A stretch of 64,000 nucleotides of DNA, taken from contig OZ234496.1 of NCBI GenBank assembly GCA_965153455.1, positions 7,387,207-7,451,206 on the forward strand, in the 5' to 3' direction. A program made the position numbers and the translations under genes. The notes under the pieces are model-generated. The model saw only the letters and a list, made by a program, of their open reading frames with translations, made no database searches and was not told the DNA's origin. Below, one piece after another: positions 1 to 12,003 of the stretch. Each line of letters starts with the position of its first letter. The stretch's first letter is position 1. This stretch comes from Sphagnum compactum (taxonomy: Eukaryota; Bryophyta; Sphagnopsida; Sphagnales).

Positions 1-740
1 AGCATTTAGGAATCAATCATTTTGAAGGATGGGATTGTTGTAGTGATAACTTGATGTTCAATTTTGAAAAAAACATTTGCACCCAAAACAAGGTAAATTA
101 TTCAATAGGTGCAACCACTTAAATGAATTTAAGTCTTCAATGCAAATTTGGGCATTTTCATTTAATTGATGTTTGTTGTCTATTAAAATGTATGGGAAAC
201 CATTGATTCTCCATTTCCATGTCAAACGCTTCTTGGTTATAACGAACTTTTTCACACATCATCATTTTTTCATCAAGAATTTTTATCTGTTTATCTCTCA
301 TTAGTTAGTTATTATTATAGATTTATGTTTCCGACCTCCATTTCAAATAGTTTCTTTCCTAAATTTCATCTTACTAATAAAACCTTATGTGTGAGGTACC
401 TAATCCATGTGGTGTCATCTCTAATCATTCCCTTTGAATTTGAGCATCTTGAAGGTTGTTTTTTTTACTTAAGCACTCCCGTCTTGCACCTGTACAATCA
501 TCCTTGTGAAGTGTTGGGGAAAGTTGATAGGGAAGTTCCATAGACTGCAGGCTATATAATTTGAGAACTTCACTGTAAAAGTACTAGGAGTTGTTACAGT
601 ATTGGGCTGGACTATCACTAAAGATCCCTGTGGGCAGAGGCAAACGCGGCTGTGATGGCACTAGGAATTTGCAACATCTTTGGATGAATTAGGAGGCTTG
701 CAAGCTGTGTATCACATCTGGACAGTTCATGAAAAAGAAC
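1..740. other. AT-rich sequence without a recognisable gene
   Basis: I see no open frame resembling a known family, no splice-supported exon and no RNA gene. The short open frames here are what AT-rich random sequence gives. The part after about 560 could be the decayed upstream portion of the PPR relic that follows, but I cannot read a repeat in it. Confidence 0.4.
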
Positions 741-749
741 TCCACAAAT

Positions 750-1170
750 TAATTCGGCAAACTGTAGTGTGAAGAGTCCATGCTTCCTAACCTGACCACT
801 TTCATTTGATTGTTCAACACATGTGCTGGATTATGTATGCACTTGAAGAGCGCAGACAGATTCATATGCTTCAAGGAGGTTGCAAGTTTTATGTCTTTGT
901 GAGCAGTTGTCGAATGAATATGTATTACAAGATGTGGCAACATTGAGGATGCTTACCTGCAATGTGGTTATTTGGACTGTATGATTATGGGCCTTGTCAA
1001 ATGTGGAAAAGGGCACGCAACATTATGCATTGTATTGAGAAAAGTTGTATGATCAGGTGGAACCAAACTGTGTCACTCTCACGGGGCATTTCATGCAGTG
1101 CATTGTGGAAATGGAACAATGGTTGCAGAGGTTATGTCGATCATGAACAACTTGTCTTGAACTTGTAGTT
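750..1170 (+). pseudogene. Decayed pentatricopeptide repeat (PPR) gene fragment
   Basis: Translated pieces in changing frames read like consecutive plant PPR motifs. Around 838-935 one frame gives ALEERRQIHMLQGGCK, then YVFVSS and a degenerate NMYYK, which is the usual ALEEGRQIH...G...VFV.NSLVNMYAKCG block. A second frame after about 955 gives CNVVIWTV, the counterpart of NVVTWTAMI, and a further stretch reads VEPNCVTLTG. PPR proteins bind organellar RNA and often guide editing. The fragment has several frame changes and stop codons (a TGA right after the NMYYKMWQH stretch), no start and no DYW tail, so it cannot be functional. The PPR assignment rests on recalled family consensus; subclass is inferred from the spacing only. 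Confidence 0.6.
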
Positions 1171-1179
1171 CCATACATG

Positions 1180-4100
1180 TCTTTGTGGGCAGTAGGAATT
1201 TTTTTCGATAATTTACAGTTTTTAAAAAAATTCAAAAATTTCAGGTCTTTTTGTGGCCAGTGTGAAAATTCGGCATGAAAAAAATACTGCTCCAGACTGC
1301 AACAGAAACCACCAGTTTTTTTTTCTTGACAAAAATATTGGGATTTTATTTTTTCCTAGTGTGAATTGGACTAATAATTATTTTTTGGAAAAATTCACCA
1401 AATATTTTTTTTCAAAAAAATTAAGAAGAAACCCCTGGAAACCACCTGGGTAAATTTTGATATGGAGGCACCCACCCACTTGAGACATGGTCTCCCCCAA
1501 CCCAAGTTTGGCTGTTCTTCAAATCCTGCCCTGAAGAACCCAACTCAAAAAAATCCAGTTTGCTGGACAACATGCTGGAAGTTGACAAAAACCAGATTGA
1601 CATGCACACATATAAGATCGGAGCTTGAATATTTGTTGAAGCATTAACTTCAATCTTTTAAATTGCACATGGAACATGTCTGTTGGAGATTTTCAAGGCT
1701 TGCATTCACATTGGAGGCAAATTTGATGGTTATCAAAATTTGATTCTTGAAACAAATATTCTTTGTCTAGAGAGCTTACTGCAGGAGGGAGCGTACAACC
1801 ATAAGGCCCTCAATGGGGAACCTTGCACCATTTTTTTTTTTAAATTAAAATTTTTCATATCAAACCCAAATTGGCAATCAGCCACAAGAGGATGTAGCTA
1901 AATTTGGCTACAAGAAAAATAGAGGAGTGGAAAATTTAGGAGTCCTGCTACATTTTGGTGACCTACTAGGACCTACCATCTAAATCTTGTGATTTTCTTG
2001 GAAGAGACCTAGAAATCTGCCAATTTTTTGCAATTTCATAGCTTGCTTCATAGAAATATGAGATTTTAAAAAATATTTTTCAAAAAATCTAGTTGACCAT
2101 GTTAGCTGGGCCTTTTTTGTTTTTTTGCAAAATGGCGAAATTTTGCCATAAAAAATTGCTGCATTACCTTGGGTAGGAGCTAGGAACCTGTTGAAATTAG
2201 GTTACAATAGGGAAATCCAGTTGTCAAGGGGTCTTAAAGGTGTAATACCCTCACATGGCACAAACAGGAGGTTCTGGAGTGGAATCCCACCCCCCACCCC
2301 CAAAGGAAAAGTGCTTAAAATGGAGCAAAATTCTGTGGCAAAACTCCGCTAACAAAGGCAGAACATGAATTTCTTCTCTATCATGACATCCAATGGATTT
2401 TTTCAATGTTCTGATGTTGTGCCATTGGCTAGCGTCCCAAGAGGGATTTGGCATTAAATTGTAACATGTCTAAATATTGTAAAAATTAATTAAAAAAATG
2501 ATACAAAACTAAAATGAAAGTCCAAATGTGGCAAAAAAGTTCCAATTTTTTTTCAGAAAAAGAAACGTTCTGAAAAAAAATTTCCCTTTTACTTTTTTCA
2601 TTTTGACTAAATTTTGCAAAAGAAAAAAATTGATGACGACATTGATCTATTAATGAAGGTAGTTTGTTTGCTTTGTTTGTCACATTTAACATCTTCCAAA
2701 CCATCATGCTCTTGCCATGCTCTTTGTACTGTTGGAAAGCTCTCAATGAGTATGGGTGCATTGAGGTGGTTTGGTAGTGTTTAGATCTACAACGCAAGAG
2801 TTATTCAATATTGAAGAATTTTGTCCAAGAAATTTAACAATTGTTTTTTAAAAATAAATTTTAATTTGGGCAAGCTCTTGGTACTGTTGGAAAGCCTACA
2901 ATTAGTGGGATTTCATGGAGGTGGTTTCATAAGTTTTAGACTTAAGGTGGGATGGATATTGAATTCTGAATAATTTCAACACAAGAAATTAATTAAAAAA
3001 CTTAAATTGATTTTCACAATTGAGCTCTTCTCATTAGGATCTACTGACAACTGAAGTAGTTCCATAATCATGTTCACACTTGGGCCAACGACCTAGGCCA
3101 CACTAGTCTTCATCGCAATAACACCCAAAACTATCAACACGTACCTTGGACTACCTTCATTTAATCACACTGCACATGTTATACATAACCCTCATTCATT
3201 GGTTGCACAACTTTCATCATGGAATGTGCCAAAGCATGCAACACTTATGTATTTGTGAAGGAATAAGATGTCGCATGCTAATGGGGGTGTTGCAACAGTG
3301 TTGTACTTGAAATTCTTTCTGGATCCTAACCCAGGTTACTATCCAGCATAAAATAATGTGATATGAGAGTCATACTTAAAGTCACCTTGTCTTTGGGCCA
3401 TGCTTTAACCTTGTATTCCTTTTCCAACCTCAAATTGAGTGTGGGCATAAAGTGAGCTAAACTAAGTAATAAAATTGGGTATCAGTTCACAAGACCAGCA
3501 GAATTTTTATTGTGGCAAGACTTGATTTAATGAAGAAGATGAGGAGCAATGAAGGTGTGGCCACGGCAAGTCCAAAACTGGGGGCGAAACTCCTGTGCAG
3601 TTTTCTCATAAAACTTCAACACATAAAATTATCCCTAGTGCATACCCAGCACTGAGATGGCTATGGCCATGGAAATATATATGTGTGGAAACTGTTGTTT
3701 GTGCTTTTATAGAAGCTTATCCACTATACATGTTTCTTTCATAACCTGACATTCTGATTTTAGTTAGCTACAAACAAATATATATAAAAGGAAAAAATGG
3801 ATACATTCTAAGAAGATTTGGCCTTGGAAATTTTTTGCACTGATTCTAAAAATATAAGTATAATTTTGGTTATTTGTTCATGTGTAATGGTACAATTGGG
3901 GAAAGAAGGGTAACATGTACGTGTTATTTACCCACAAAAGGATATATGGGTAGCTACCTAGGCCAACCCAATAGTTTTTTGTCTTTACATACATTTTTGG
4001 CCCTGATGGAAATTTTGGGGGTAATGTGAATATTTTGTAACTTTATAACAAGTGTTGTGTGTGTAAGTGTCAATAGCTATATATACGATGTGCAAATCTA

Positions 4101-5390
4101 GTGTAAACGATTTACATTTACACGTCCAAATTTTTTACACTTACACTTATTTTGTTGTAGTGTATATATTTTTTTTCTTACACGTACACGAGGCCACTTT
4201 AAATATTTGTCGCATACACTTACACGGCCCCGTGTAAATGTTTTGAGATGTGTAAGTGTAAATATTAAAATTATTTGTAAAATCACCCTATCTTTGGTGT
4301 CACAAAAAAACAAAGGGAATATTTCTGTACTGTGAACATCCTCATTGTTGGATATCCATAGATTGAAGTATGATTCTGATATTTTTACTGAAGCATGACA
4401 ATTCTGATTCAAATGTTTTTCTTCTTGAAGATTCTAAAAGACATTTAAGTTCTATGGCCTTAATTCTATGGACCACAAAGGATTAGGCACTCATCTTGAC
4501 TTCCTTTCTAGGAGTCAACAAGTTGTTTTATGTAACTAACAGCTCATACCCAACAACAGAATCCCCACAGAATATTAATTCTATTACTTCAACATGGTTT
4601 AATTTCAGAGATTGGACAGAAATTCAAGAACAAAGTTAGCCAATTCAAACATCATTACTTCCCAGCATCCCCTTAGTCCCAAAAACCTCCGGAGCTCCCA
4701 CAAGACAACATGTACTCTTCTCAGGACAAAACACATTCCATACCCAGTTCAAAATCCCAAAAAACATCATGCATGAGCTGTCGCACAACCACTCTAGAAA
4801 TCCTAGACACACTCATCCTCTTCCTTGTGTTGGTCCCTACAGAAACACATGCAACAATTCTAGACCTTTTCTTGACATTCTTAGCACAGCGGAAGTCTTC
4901 TCATCAGGATTCTTTTCATTCAATACTCTTGATCAAGTTCTGTTTCTACCTATTTACAACACCCCAAAATCAAAATCAAACCATGTTTTTTTTTGTTTTC
5001 CTTAAAAGTTTAACAAATTAGCTTCTCTTTCATCATCCCCCAAAACCTCCAAAAAAACATGATCCCCTCAAGTCCTTCTTCATCCTGCTTCAAATATCCT
5101 CCTCATCACCTCATCTCCTCAAAATCCCCCTTGTTAATCACTTTACAGAAATCTAATCCACAGAACCTTGAAAAGTTCTCATTAGGTTACTCATATTTTC
5201 TTCCATTTCAGAAACTAGCTCACTTACTTCCTTCGTCATAACCTACCAAGCCATCAAAAACACACAAAAATAGAAACATAATAAATTTTCTTTTCTTTTC
5301 TTTTTTTAGTGTCGTTGAAGCACATTGTTGCCAGTAGTCCAGCCATAGTCCAGGTAGCCTTCATCCAAAAATAGATGAATATGTTTTCAG
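1180..5390. other. Gene-free AT-rich region
   Basis: Only short unsupported frames occur. Poly-A/T-flanked segments and degenerate duplicated phrases suggest old transposon debris. Between 2700 and 2960 two similar stretches share a phrase close to ctgttggaaagc (near 2730 and 2885), suggesting a local duplication. A cluster of TTACAC-type motifs at 4050-4270 is listed separately. Confidence 0.4.
4050..4275. repeat. Cluster of ACACTTACAC / GTGTAAGTGT motifs with a perfect palindrome
   Basis: At least six close variants of TTTACACTTACAC, in both orientations, lie within about 220 bases. At 4220-4237 there is a perfect inverted repeat: TTACACGG, two central bases, then CCGTGTAA. The flanking ACACTTACAC (about 4214) and GTGTAAGTGT (about 4250) extend the inverted symmetry. 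A related cluster lies at 5690-5860. This could be a degenerate satellite, the end of an inverted-repeat transposon or a protein-binding array; no sequence feature decides between these. Confidence 0.5.
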
Positions 5391-5394
5391 GTTA

Positions 5395-5605
5395 CATTGG
5401 GCTTCCTTTCACCCGAAACCCTTTTTTCAAGGGTATCCATAAAGTAATGAAATTTATTAGATGTGGGAATGAAATGCTAAAAATCAACATTTAATGCAAA
5501 AGGTTCAAAACTAATTATAGTGGCTTTACGAGTAAGATCAGTAATGGAGGCACTAAGAAAAAGGAGAGACAGGGTGAAATTCAGTTCACCACAAAAATTG
5601 AAGTT
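5395..5605 (+). repeat. Dispersed repeat R1, copy 1
   Basis: This segment contains the phrase family 'ctttcaccc...', 'agcatttaatgcacaaggtt' (here aacatttaatgcaaaaggtt), '...agtaggancagtgaa...' and 'tggaggc', in the same order and spacing as at 61755-61960 and 63455-63605. The three copies are clearly homologous but diverged, all on the plus strand. No coding capacity or terminal structure is evident, so it may be a SINE-like or LTR-derived repeat. Confidence 0.6.
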
Positions 5606-5689
5606 CCCCCACCCTTGAATGCTGATGCTTTTTATTTTTTTGAATCTCCTTAAGTAAAATCACATTTTTTATATTGTTATGTGTTTACA

Positions 5690-5860
5690 TTGTTTTACAG
5701 AGCCATGTAAAATCATATAAATATTATTTTTTTACATTGTTTTATTAGATTATGTAAACCTACATAAATAAATTTATTTTTACACTTACACTAATATTAT
5801 TTTACATAGCATAAAATAATTTTACACAATTTTACACTTACATAGAATGTAAATAAACTT
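5690..5860. repeat. Second TTTACA/TTACAC-rich cluster
   Basis: Within 170 bases the motifs TTTACA, TTTTACAC and TTACACTTACA recur many times, together with the reverse ATGTAAA, in an AT-only background. It resembles the cluster at 4050-4275 but lacks its GC-rich palindrome. It is probably a related degenerate repeat. Confidence 0.4.
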
Positions 5861-7789
5861 CATTATGGGATTTAGACTTATTCAGAGTGCAAGTCCCAAA
5901 CCATTTACGCGCACAACACTACTTTATACCTAGTATAGACACTATAAAAAATCTTTCTATTTGCACAAGATTTGTCAAAATTGGTTGAAAATGGCTATTG
6001 AATAATATTCAATTACTCATGAACAATTGGGACCAGCAATGTTGATCAAAATATGCCACCTACCAATATCATATTAATGATGATAAGTATGCAACAAAGG
6101 ATGAAAAAACAGGCATGGATATTTGCCACCACACATTGGAAGGACTTTTCTAACTCAATTTTGCTTTAAAACTATTTCCATACAACTTTTTTCCCTTTCA
6201 GAATTGCCTATGGCCTCTGTTTATAAGTCATTCTCATGAGAGTTGAATGACAATCCTATGGAATGCTCTTTGCAACAACAATTCCACATACAATGAAGAA
6301 AGGTTGGCAACTTCAATTCAATTGCTGGGAATTCCAAAATGTACCTTTTTCGGGCGCAAGTGCTAACGTTAGCCTTGTCTTCAATTATGGCTGTGTTTTT
6401 AGCTTTGCTTAGTTTTAATCATAACCCCCCCCCCTTGCGTCGGTTGGGACAAAGTTTTGCCTTGGGGCACATTGGGGAGTTTGCACGTGTTATTAGGGCA
6501 TTTATTGCTTATACCCCAATTTTAACAACCTTAGAAATTATTAGCGTGTTGTTAGCTTTGCACCCATTAAACAAAAACTCCCCCAACTTGGATTCCTAGC
6601 TAGACTTTTAGCTTGATTCAAACCTTGAATTTTTTGTGGATTCTTTTAGGTTGGTTTTTTTGCACATGTCTCATTTATTGGTGGTGGTCTTTTTGGCATG
6701 GTCTTTGAACATCTTGAAAACTCTTTTGACCTTTAGGATTCAATGGATGGCTTCATTCAACTCCACAAGTTGGGTTCCCATGTGGCCATTAGTCACATCC
6801 ATGGGCTTGTGTGACATGCTCCCAAGCTCCTTGACAAATTCAAATGTGAGTCCGAAGTGAAAACAACGAAAGAGTAAGGAGTCAGGGCATGTTCCCTGGC
6901 TCGCAGCACTTTAGGGGTAGAAGGGCGTGCTGGAGCTCCGGGATGGAACTAGAAAGAATGACAAGCGCTTAATCACTCACACGAATCTGCACAAACCAAA
7001 CAACAAGTTGGTTAGTGCATAGTTTGAGCACTTTTGGTGTTAGGATGAACCACGGGCAAACTCGGACTCACAAGACTCACCACGGTCCAAACTTGGGGGA
7101 AGCCACCACCTTCCCCCTTATAGTATACTATGTGCCTCTCCACAAGGCCCACATCCAAATGGCATTTTGTCCCGGGACTCCCAAGTGGGAGTCTTGAAAT
7201 TCCCAAACTTGAGACTCCCGCAACTTTGGGGGCCCATAACTTTCTCTGCAGACCTCCGATTGATATGAGTTCTGAAGCAAAGTTATATCCCTAATCAAGA
7301 GCTTTCCAACGGTATGTGGCAAGACACTTGCACGTAAGAAAATCGGGTCGATTCCCGACTTTTAGTGGTCGAGAGTCAAACTGCCAATTTGACTCTCAGC
7401 CCTTCTTTTGACCAGAACTTGTGTTTCAAGAATCCAAATGGGTCATGCAAACCCATTTCAGACATTCACGTTCTAAGAGCTTTCTGATGATATAAGGAAC
7501 GCTTCAATCCAATGAGTTTTGACCCATGTGATTGCTCTATGAAGATTCAGGAGTCCACCAAGACTCCAACTCTCAAAGTGGGAGTTCCTTTGGGAGTGTG
7601 AGGGTTCACTCCCTCACACTCTTTTGCACTCCTAGGAGTAGGAAATGTGACTCCCGAGTTTCCGTTTTGGCCCGCACTCTTGGAAGCCTTTGCCTTGGTC
7701 ACGAGCCCAAAGCTAGGGTTGAGACATTGTGGCTGAAGTTTTTGGGGAAAATAAGCTTTTGGCATCCATCCAATTATAATGAGAGAGGC

Positions 7790-8040
7790 GTTTTACCAAC
7801 TAATGAGTAAGGCTTTATGCTTGCAATTTCGTGATGTGTTTGCTTTTCATTTGTCACCATATCAATTTGGACTGGTGGTTAGAGGAGGTTGTGAGGCCAT
7901 GGTCCATGGTATTCAAGCCACTTTGGATGCCCACCCTAATTGGGTGGTACATTAGAATGACATTGTGATTTTCAACACCATCTCACGTAAGGCCATCTTC
8001 TAGGAACTTTGGGCAATGAGGGGGCAATTGTCATAGGTTT
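7790..8040 (+). mobile_element. Decayed reverse-transcriptase fragment (non-LTR-like)
   Basis: From about 7826 one plus-strand frame reads FRDVFAFHLSPYQFGLVV, then RGGCEAMVHGIQATLDAHPN and, after an in-frame TAG, NDIVIFNTISRKAIF. This is the pattern QFG...GGCEA.VH.......HP.WVV..VD..NAFN..SR found around motif A of a family of plant reverse-transcriptase-like proteins. Two TAG codons and no remainder of the polymerase show it is dead. The catalytic aspartate region reads ND instead of VD. The sequence between 6340 and 6860 (an open frame ending near 6597, then phrases such as GLFGMVFEHLENSFDL) may be the upstream part of the same element. The family assignment is from memory of consensus motifs. 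Confidence 0.5.
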
Positions 8041-8720
8041 TTTTGTGTCACAAGCTTGATTTTTGCAAATATTTTGTGTATAAATGTTTATGGTGAATGA
8101 TTTAATTTTAAATACATTAAATGTCGACTCATTTTAAATTAACAACTTGATTATGAAGACATTTGCATAATTATTTTTTGAAAGTAATTCATTCTTTATA
8201 AATGGTGGACTTTTGAAAAAACATTTGCACTAGTAAGTTGATTGGATTGTGAAAAAAATTCAAGAATTCATATTGAATTCCACTCCAAATTGTTTATTGT
8301 CATTAAATAAGGGTTGAAGAATGAAATAATAAAGATAATTGTGAAATCTTATTTTGTGAAACCTTAACCAAATGGTGGTTATGAACTTTTGAAGGGTTAA
8401 AATTCGACCTTGTTTGATAAGTCCTTTTGAAATGAATTTTTTTTTTGTTTCTCAAAATTTTTGTGCCCCATGGATACATAGTTGGAACACTTAAATGGGC
8501 TTTTATTCTTATGGACTTTATGGGTTTTTCTTTTAGGATGTTCAAACTAATTTCACCATACCAACTAACAACAATATTTTTCAACATGGGTTTTGATCTA
8601 GTTTTAAAAGGTTTTATAAGTGATTCACACCTAAATAGTCAAAGATTACATTAATGAAAACCTTCAAAATCCCAAAACACCCTTCAAGTCTACCCTCCAA
8701 ATAATCTCTTGATCATAAAC

Positions 8721-8915
8721 CCCCAAATGCATCCTCTTTTGCCTCAAAACAACCCTCCAATCTATCCTCCAAATCACCCCTTCAAAAACCCTCAAATGCA
8801 CCCCTCATTTTTTTTGGCCTCAAAACAACCCTCCAATCTATCCTCCAAATCACCCCTTCAAAAACCCTCAAATGCACCCTTCATTTTTTTTGGCCTCAAA
8901 ATAATCCCCAAATCT
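8721..8915. repeat. 76-bp tandem repeat, about 2.4 copies
   Basis: The phrase gcctcaaaacaaccctcc starts at 8741 and again at 8817, and a third diverged start lies at 8893, so the period is 76 bases. The first two full units are almost identical, which points to a recent duplication. The repeat gives an artificial Pro/Asn-rich open frame on the plus strand (8709-9110) that I do not regard as a gene. Confidence 0.85.
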
Positions 8916-8919
8916 CCCC

Positions 8920-11900
8920 CAATTCACACCTTTTATTTTTCCTCACGCACTCTCCTATTCATACCCAAAATTGTCGCATTTGTGCCCTCCAACCTCCCAC
9001 TCCAAAACCCCAAAAATTTGACCCAATTTTTGCCCCAAAACACCCAAAATATCTCCCCCAACTTTGTTAAATTCAAGAGACCAAGCAAGCTACAATGCAA
9101 AGTGGCATAACAAGGAAGAACCAAAAAGAATTTGAAATCTAACAAATTTGTAGATTACATCACATGTAATTCCTAAGGTTTGGGCCATAAAGTGACAACC
9201 TTGTTCTGAACATCATTTCAAAAACCTATGACGACTAAAAACGACAAATTTATTACATGAAATTTAACAAACACAACAATCAAGCTTGAACAAAGAAAAA
9301 ACTTGAAAAATGCAAGAGAAAAGAAAAGAAAAGAAAAAAAGAAAAAAAGAAAAAAAAAGAAAACTCACCTAAACCCTATTATTACTTTCATTCAACTTCA
9401 TTAGCCCAAGTGATGCAATTACATCCTCATTTTTATCCATTAATGTCTTTCTCATGTCCATGAATTTACGGGATGAAAAACCACCAACATAGACATCATT
9501 GGGCCAATTCTTGTATATGTTTATAAGCATCTAAAGATTGTCCATGCCCAATTAAAAGCAATGTAACTTTGTGCAAATAACTAAAATATTGAAAAAAAAT
9601 GTCGCCTCCATGGAGTTAAATATTAAAACTTAAAAGAAAAATTCAAATAACAAACGAATTATCAAAGCAAACAATGATGACAAATTGGGACTAGGAAAAA
9701 CCAAAAACCAACCAATGATTATAAGTAGCCAAGAACTAGGATGATGAGGAACAAATAAAAGGCAGCAATGATAGGCACCAAAAACCACAACCAAAAGATC
9801 AATGACTAGACCATCACAACCAACATGCATAGAATAGAAAATGATGGTGATGCAATTAAAAAGAAAAAAAAAAAGAAAAAAAAGATGATAGATATTTACT
9901 CGTGAAAAAGATGTACACCAATGTGAAAAATGAAGCTCACAAAAATGATCCACAACTAAGAATGCCATGCAAAAAATCCAACGCATGTTTATTCGTTTGT
10001 TTGTTTTTGAAATGAAAATAAGAGGGCAATTCCCACCACAAACAAGAATGCGGAGGAAAGAAAAGATAAGATAAAAAGAGCGAAGAGAAAACCAAAAGAC
10101 CCTAAACCACCCACCCAAACCCCAAACAAAAGAATAGAATCAGAACTAGATTTTTAAATGAACCAATCTACTTTCAATTATTACACTACATAGGAAGTAC
10201 ACCTACAATCGATTCCAGTTTTTGAATGCTTAGAACTTGAGGTTAATTTTCAACCCTATTCTTGAAACCTAACCTAACCCCGATTCCAATTCCACAATTA
10301 AAACCTACTTCCAATTAAGTTCTAGGTACCCAAAACTGGAATTGCCCCCAAGCAAATGATTAACCAGGCATTCTCACAACATTGATAAAACTAGAGTTGG
10401 GCAGGTATCAAAATATCCCAAACACCCTTTGAATGATACCATGACTGAAAACCTGATGGTGAGGACTAGCTCAAAAAAATAATCAATAAATAAAATTGGA
10501 ATGTGGGTAATGAAAAACCCCATTATGCAAAGTCAAGTTCTCAACTGACTGTGTAGATAGTAGGTCAAAATTAAATAGTATGTGGAAATTGGTAGTAGGT
10601 GGTGGAAATTAGTAAAAGGTCGAAATTAGGTAGTAGGTTTAAACCCTCTCACAAACTAGTATTAACCAGTTTGTGAGAATCATCAAATGATAATTAAATG
10701 TTCTCAAATTTATGAGAACCAACATTGTGAAAAATGATCCAATTTTCAAAATATTGATACCCTGCTTCGATGCATGATTTCTTTTTTAAATTAAAAGTGA
10801 AACCAAAATCTTTTGTAAATTATTTTGTGAAAACCAAATTCAACAAGTACCAGAAAATTATGATACCCACCCAACATTAGTAAAAGCATGCCCAACTTGT
10901 TTCGTGTTGTTCCAAGTAGCCTTGTAGAACATAATATGGAGGCAGGCATTTCAAAATACATAATGCCCCAATTTTCCAAAACACATGTTGTCATTTTTCC
11001 TTCAAATGACACCCAATGGATATCATGGGAAAAAACATGTTTGTTTTAATAATTGTCGCAATTTTTATGAAGTGTAAAGCCCAACCCCACAGGCTTTACC
11101 TTATAGGAGCCTTCTTGTCTCAAAAAGAGAAAGGAAAACCTTGCTTGGGTTTAACCAAAAGTCTATTGGAAATTTGGGCCACCACTTTTTCACTTTGAAA
11201 CGAAGCCAGTGTCCATCCCACCAAGTTTCGACCATACCTTTGGGTCTACATCCCTACATTTTTTCACTTTCTTGTTTTGTGTAGTGGGGCATTTTTTTCT
11301 CTTTTGTTTTTGGCGAATTTTCAGCAGTTGGCAACCAAAAATAAATCCAGTGTTAATCATACAAAGGATTTTTGTGAGAAAAATGCATCAAAGTCATCAT
11401 ATTTCAAAGGATTTTTAAAAAGAAAATCACCATATATAGACAATAGGTTTCAACAAGTTGCCACAAAATTGTTCTGAATCAAATTTTCTACTTTTCTCTC
11501 TTACTTATAGCCAAATTTGGCTAATTCTTGTTCTAAATGATTGTCAATGTGGGCTAGATAAAAAAATTGGCAAGAAAAAAAAACCAGAAAATTTGCCTCT
11601 CAGGTCTTGAGCCAACAACAAGTTACTACAAAGTTGAATCAAAATTCTACTTTCTAGATTGAAAAAACATACTACTACAATTGGCATGTGGCCATCATCC
11701 ACATTCTAGTGTAGAAGCCACTATACTAGTGCCAGTGACGGAACTGGAAGCAAGGAGGGCTCTTCACCGCGTATATTATGTGTTTTTTGGGTAAAAAAAG
11801 GAGAAATATTTTCACATGGCTAAACTTTTTTTAACAATCTCAAATCTATGTCCACATGGCCATTTTATAAAGAGAAGGCATACATTAAAAAATGTGAAAG

Positions 11901-12003
11901 TAATGTTTTTCTTGTCAAATTCCTCAGCATTTATTAACAATAAATGGTGACTATCTTGGTGGAGTAATAGATCTTATTTGGAATCTTGCCTAGTTTTGGC
12001 ACC
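8920..12003. other. Gene-free AT-rich region
   Basis: Contains simple sequence and short decayed stretches only. The 162-codon frame on the minus strand at 9630-10118 is hydrophobic because it is antisense to A-rich DNA, and I reject it as a gene. A perfect 11-bp inverted repeat with a 10-base loop (TCTCACAAACT at 10647-10657, AGTTTGTGAGA at 10668-10678) can form a hairpin. Confidence 0.4.
9304..9364. repeat. Purine-only (GAAAA)n tract
   Basis: A run of gaaaa/gaaaaaa units, almost purely A and G on the plus strand. This is simple-sequence DNA without further features. Confidence 0.8.

Noticed and set aside
8709-9110. 133-codon Pro/Asn-rich plus-strand frame
   Set aside because: Produced by the 76-bp tandem repeat (76 is not a multiple of three, so the repeated protein text changes frame); no gene context.
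9630-10118. 162-codon minus-strand open frame, hydrophobic
   Set aside because: Its Phe/Leu/Ile richness comes from being antisense to A-rich DNA; no splice sites, no homologous motif and no start context support it.
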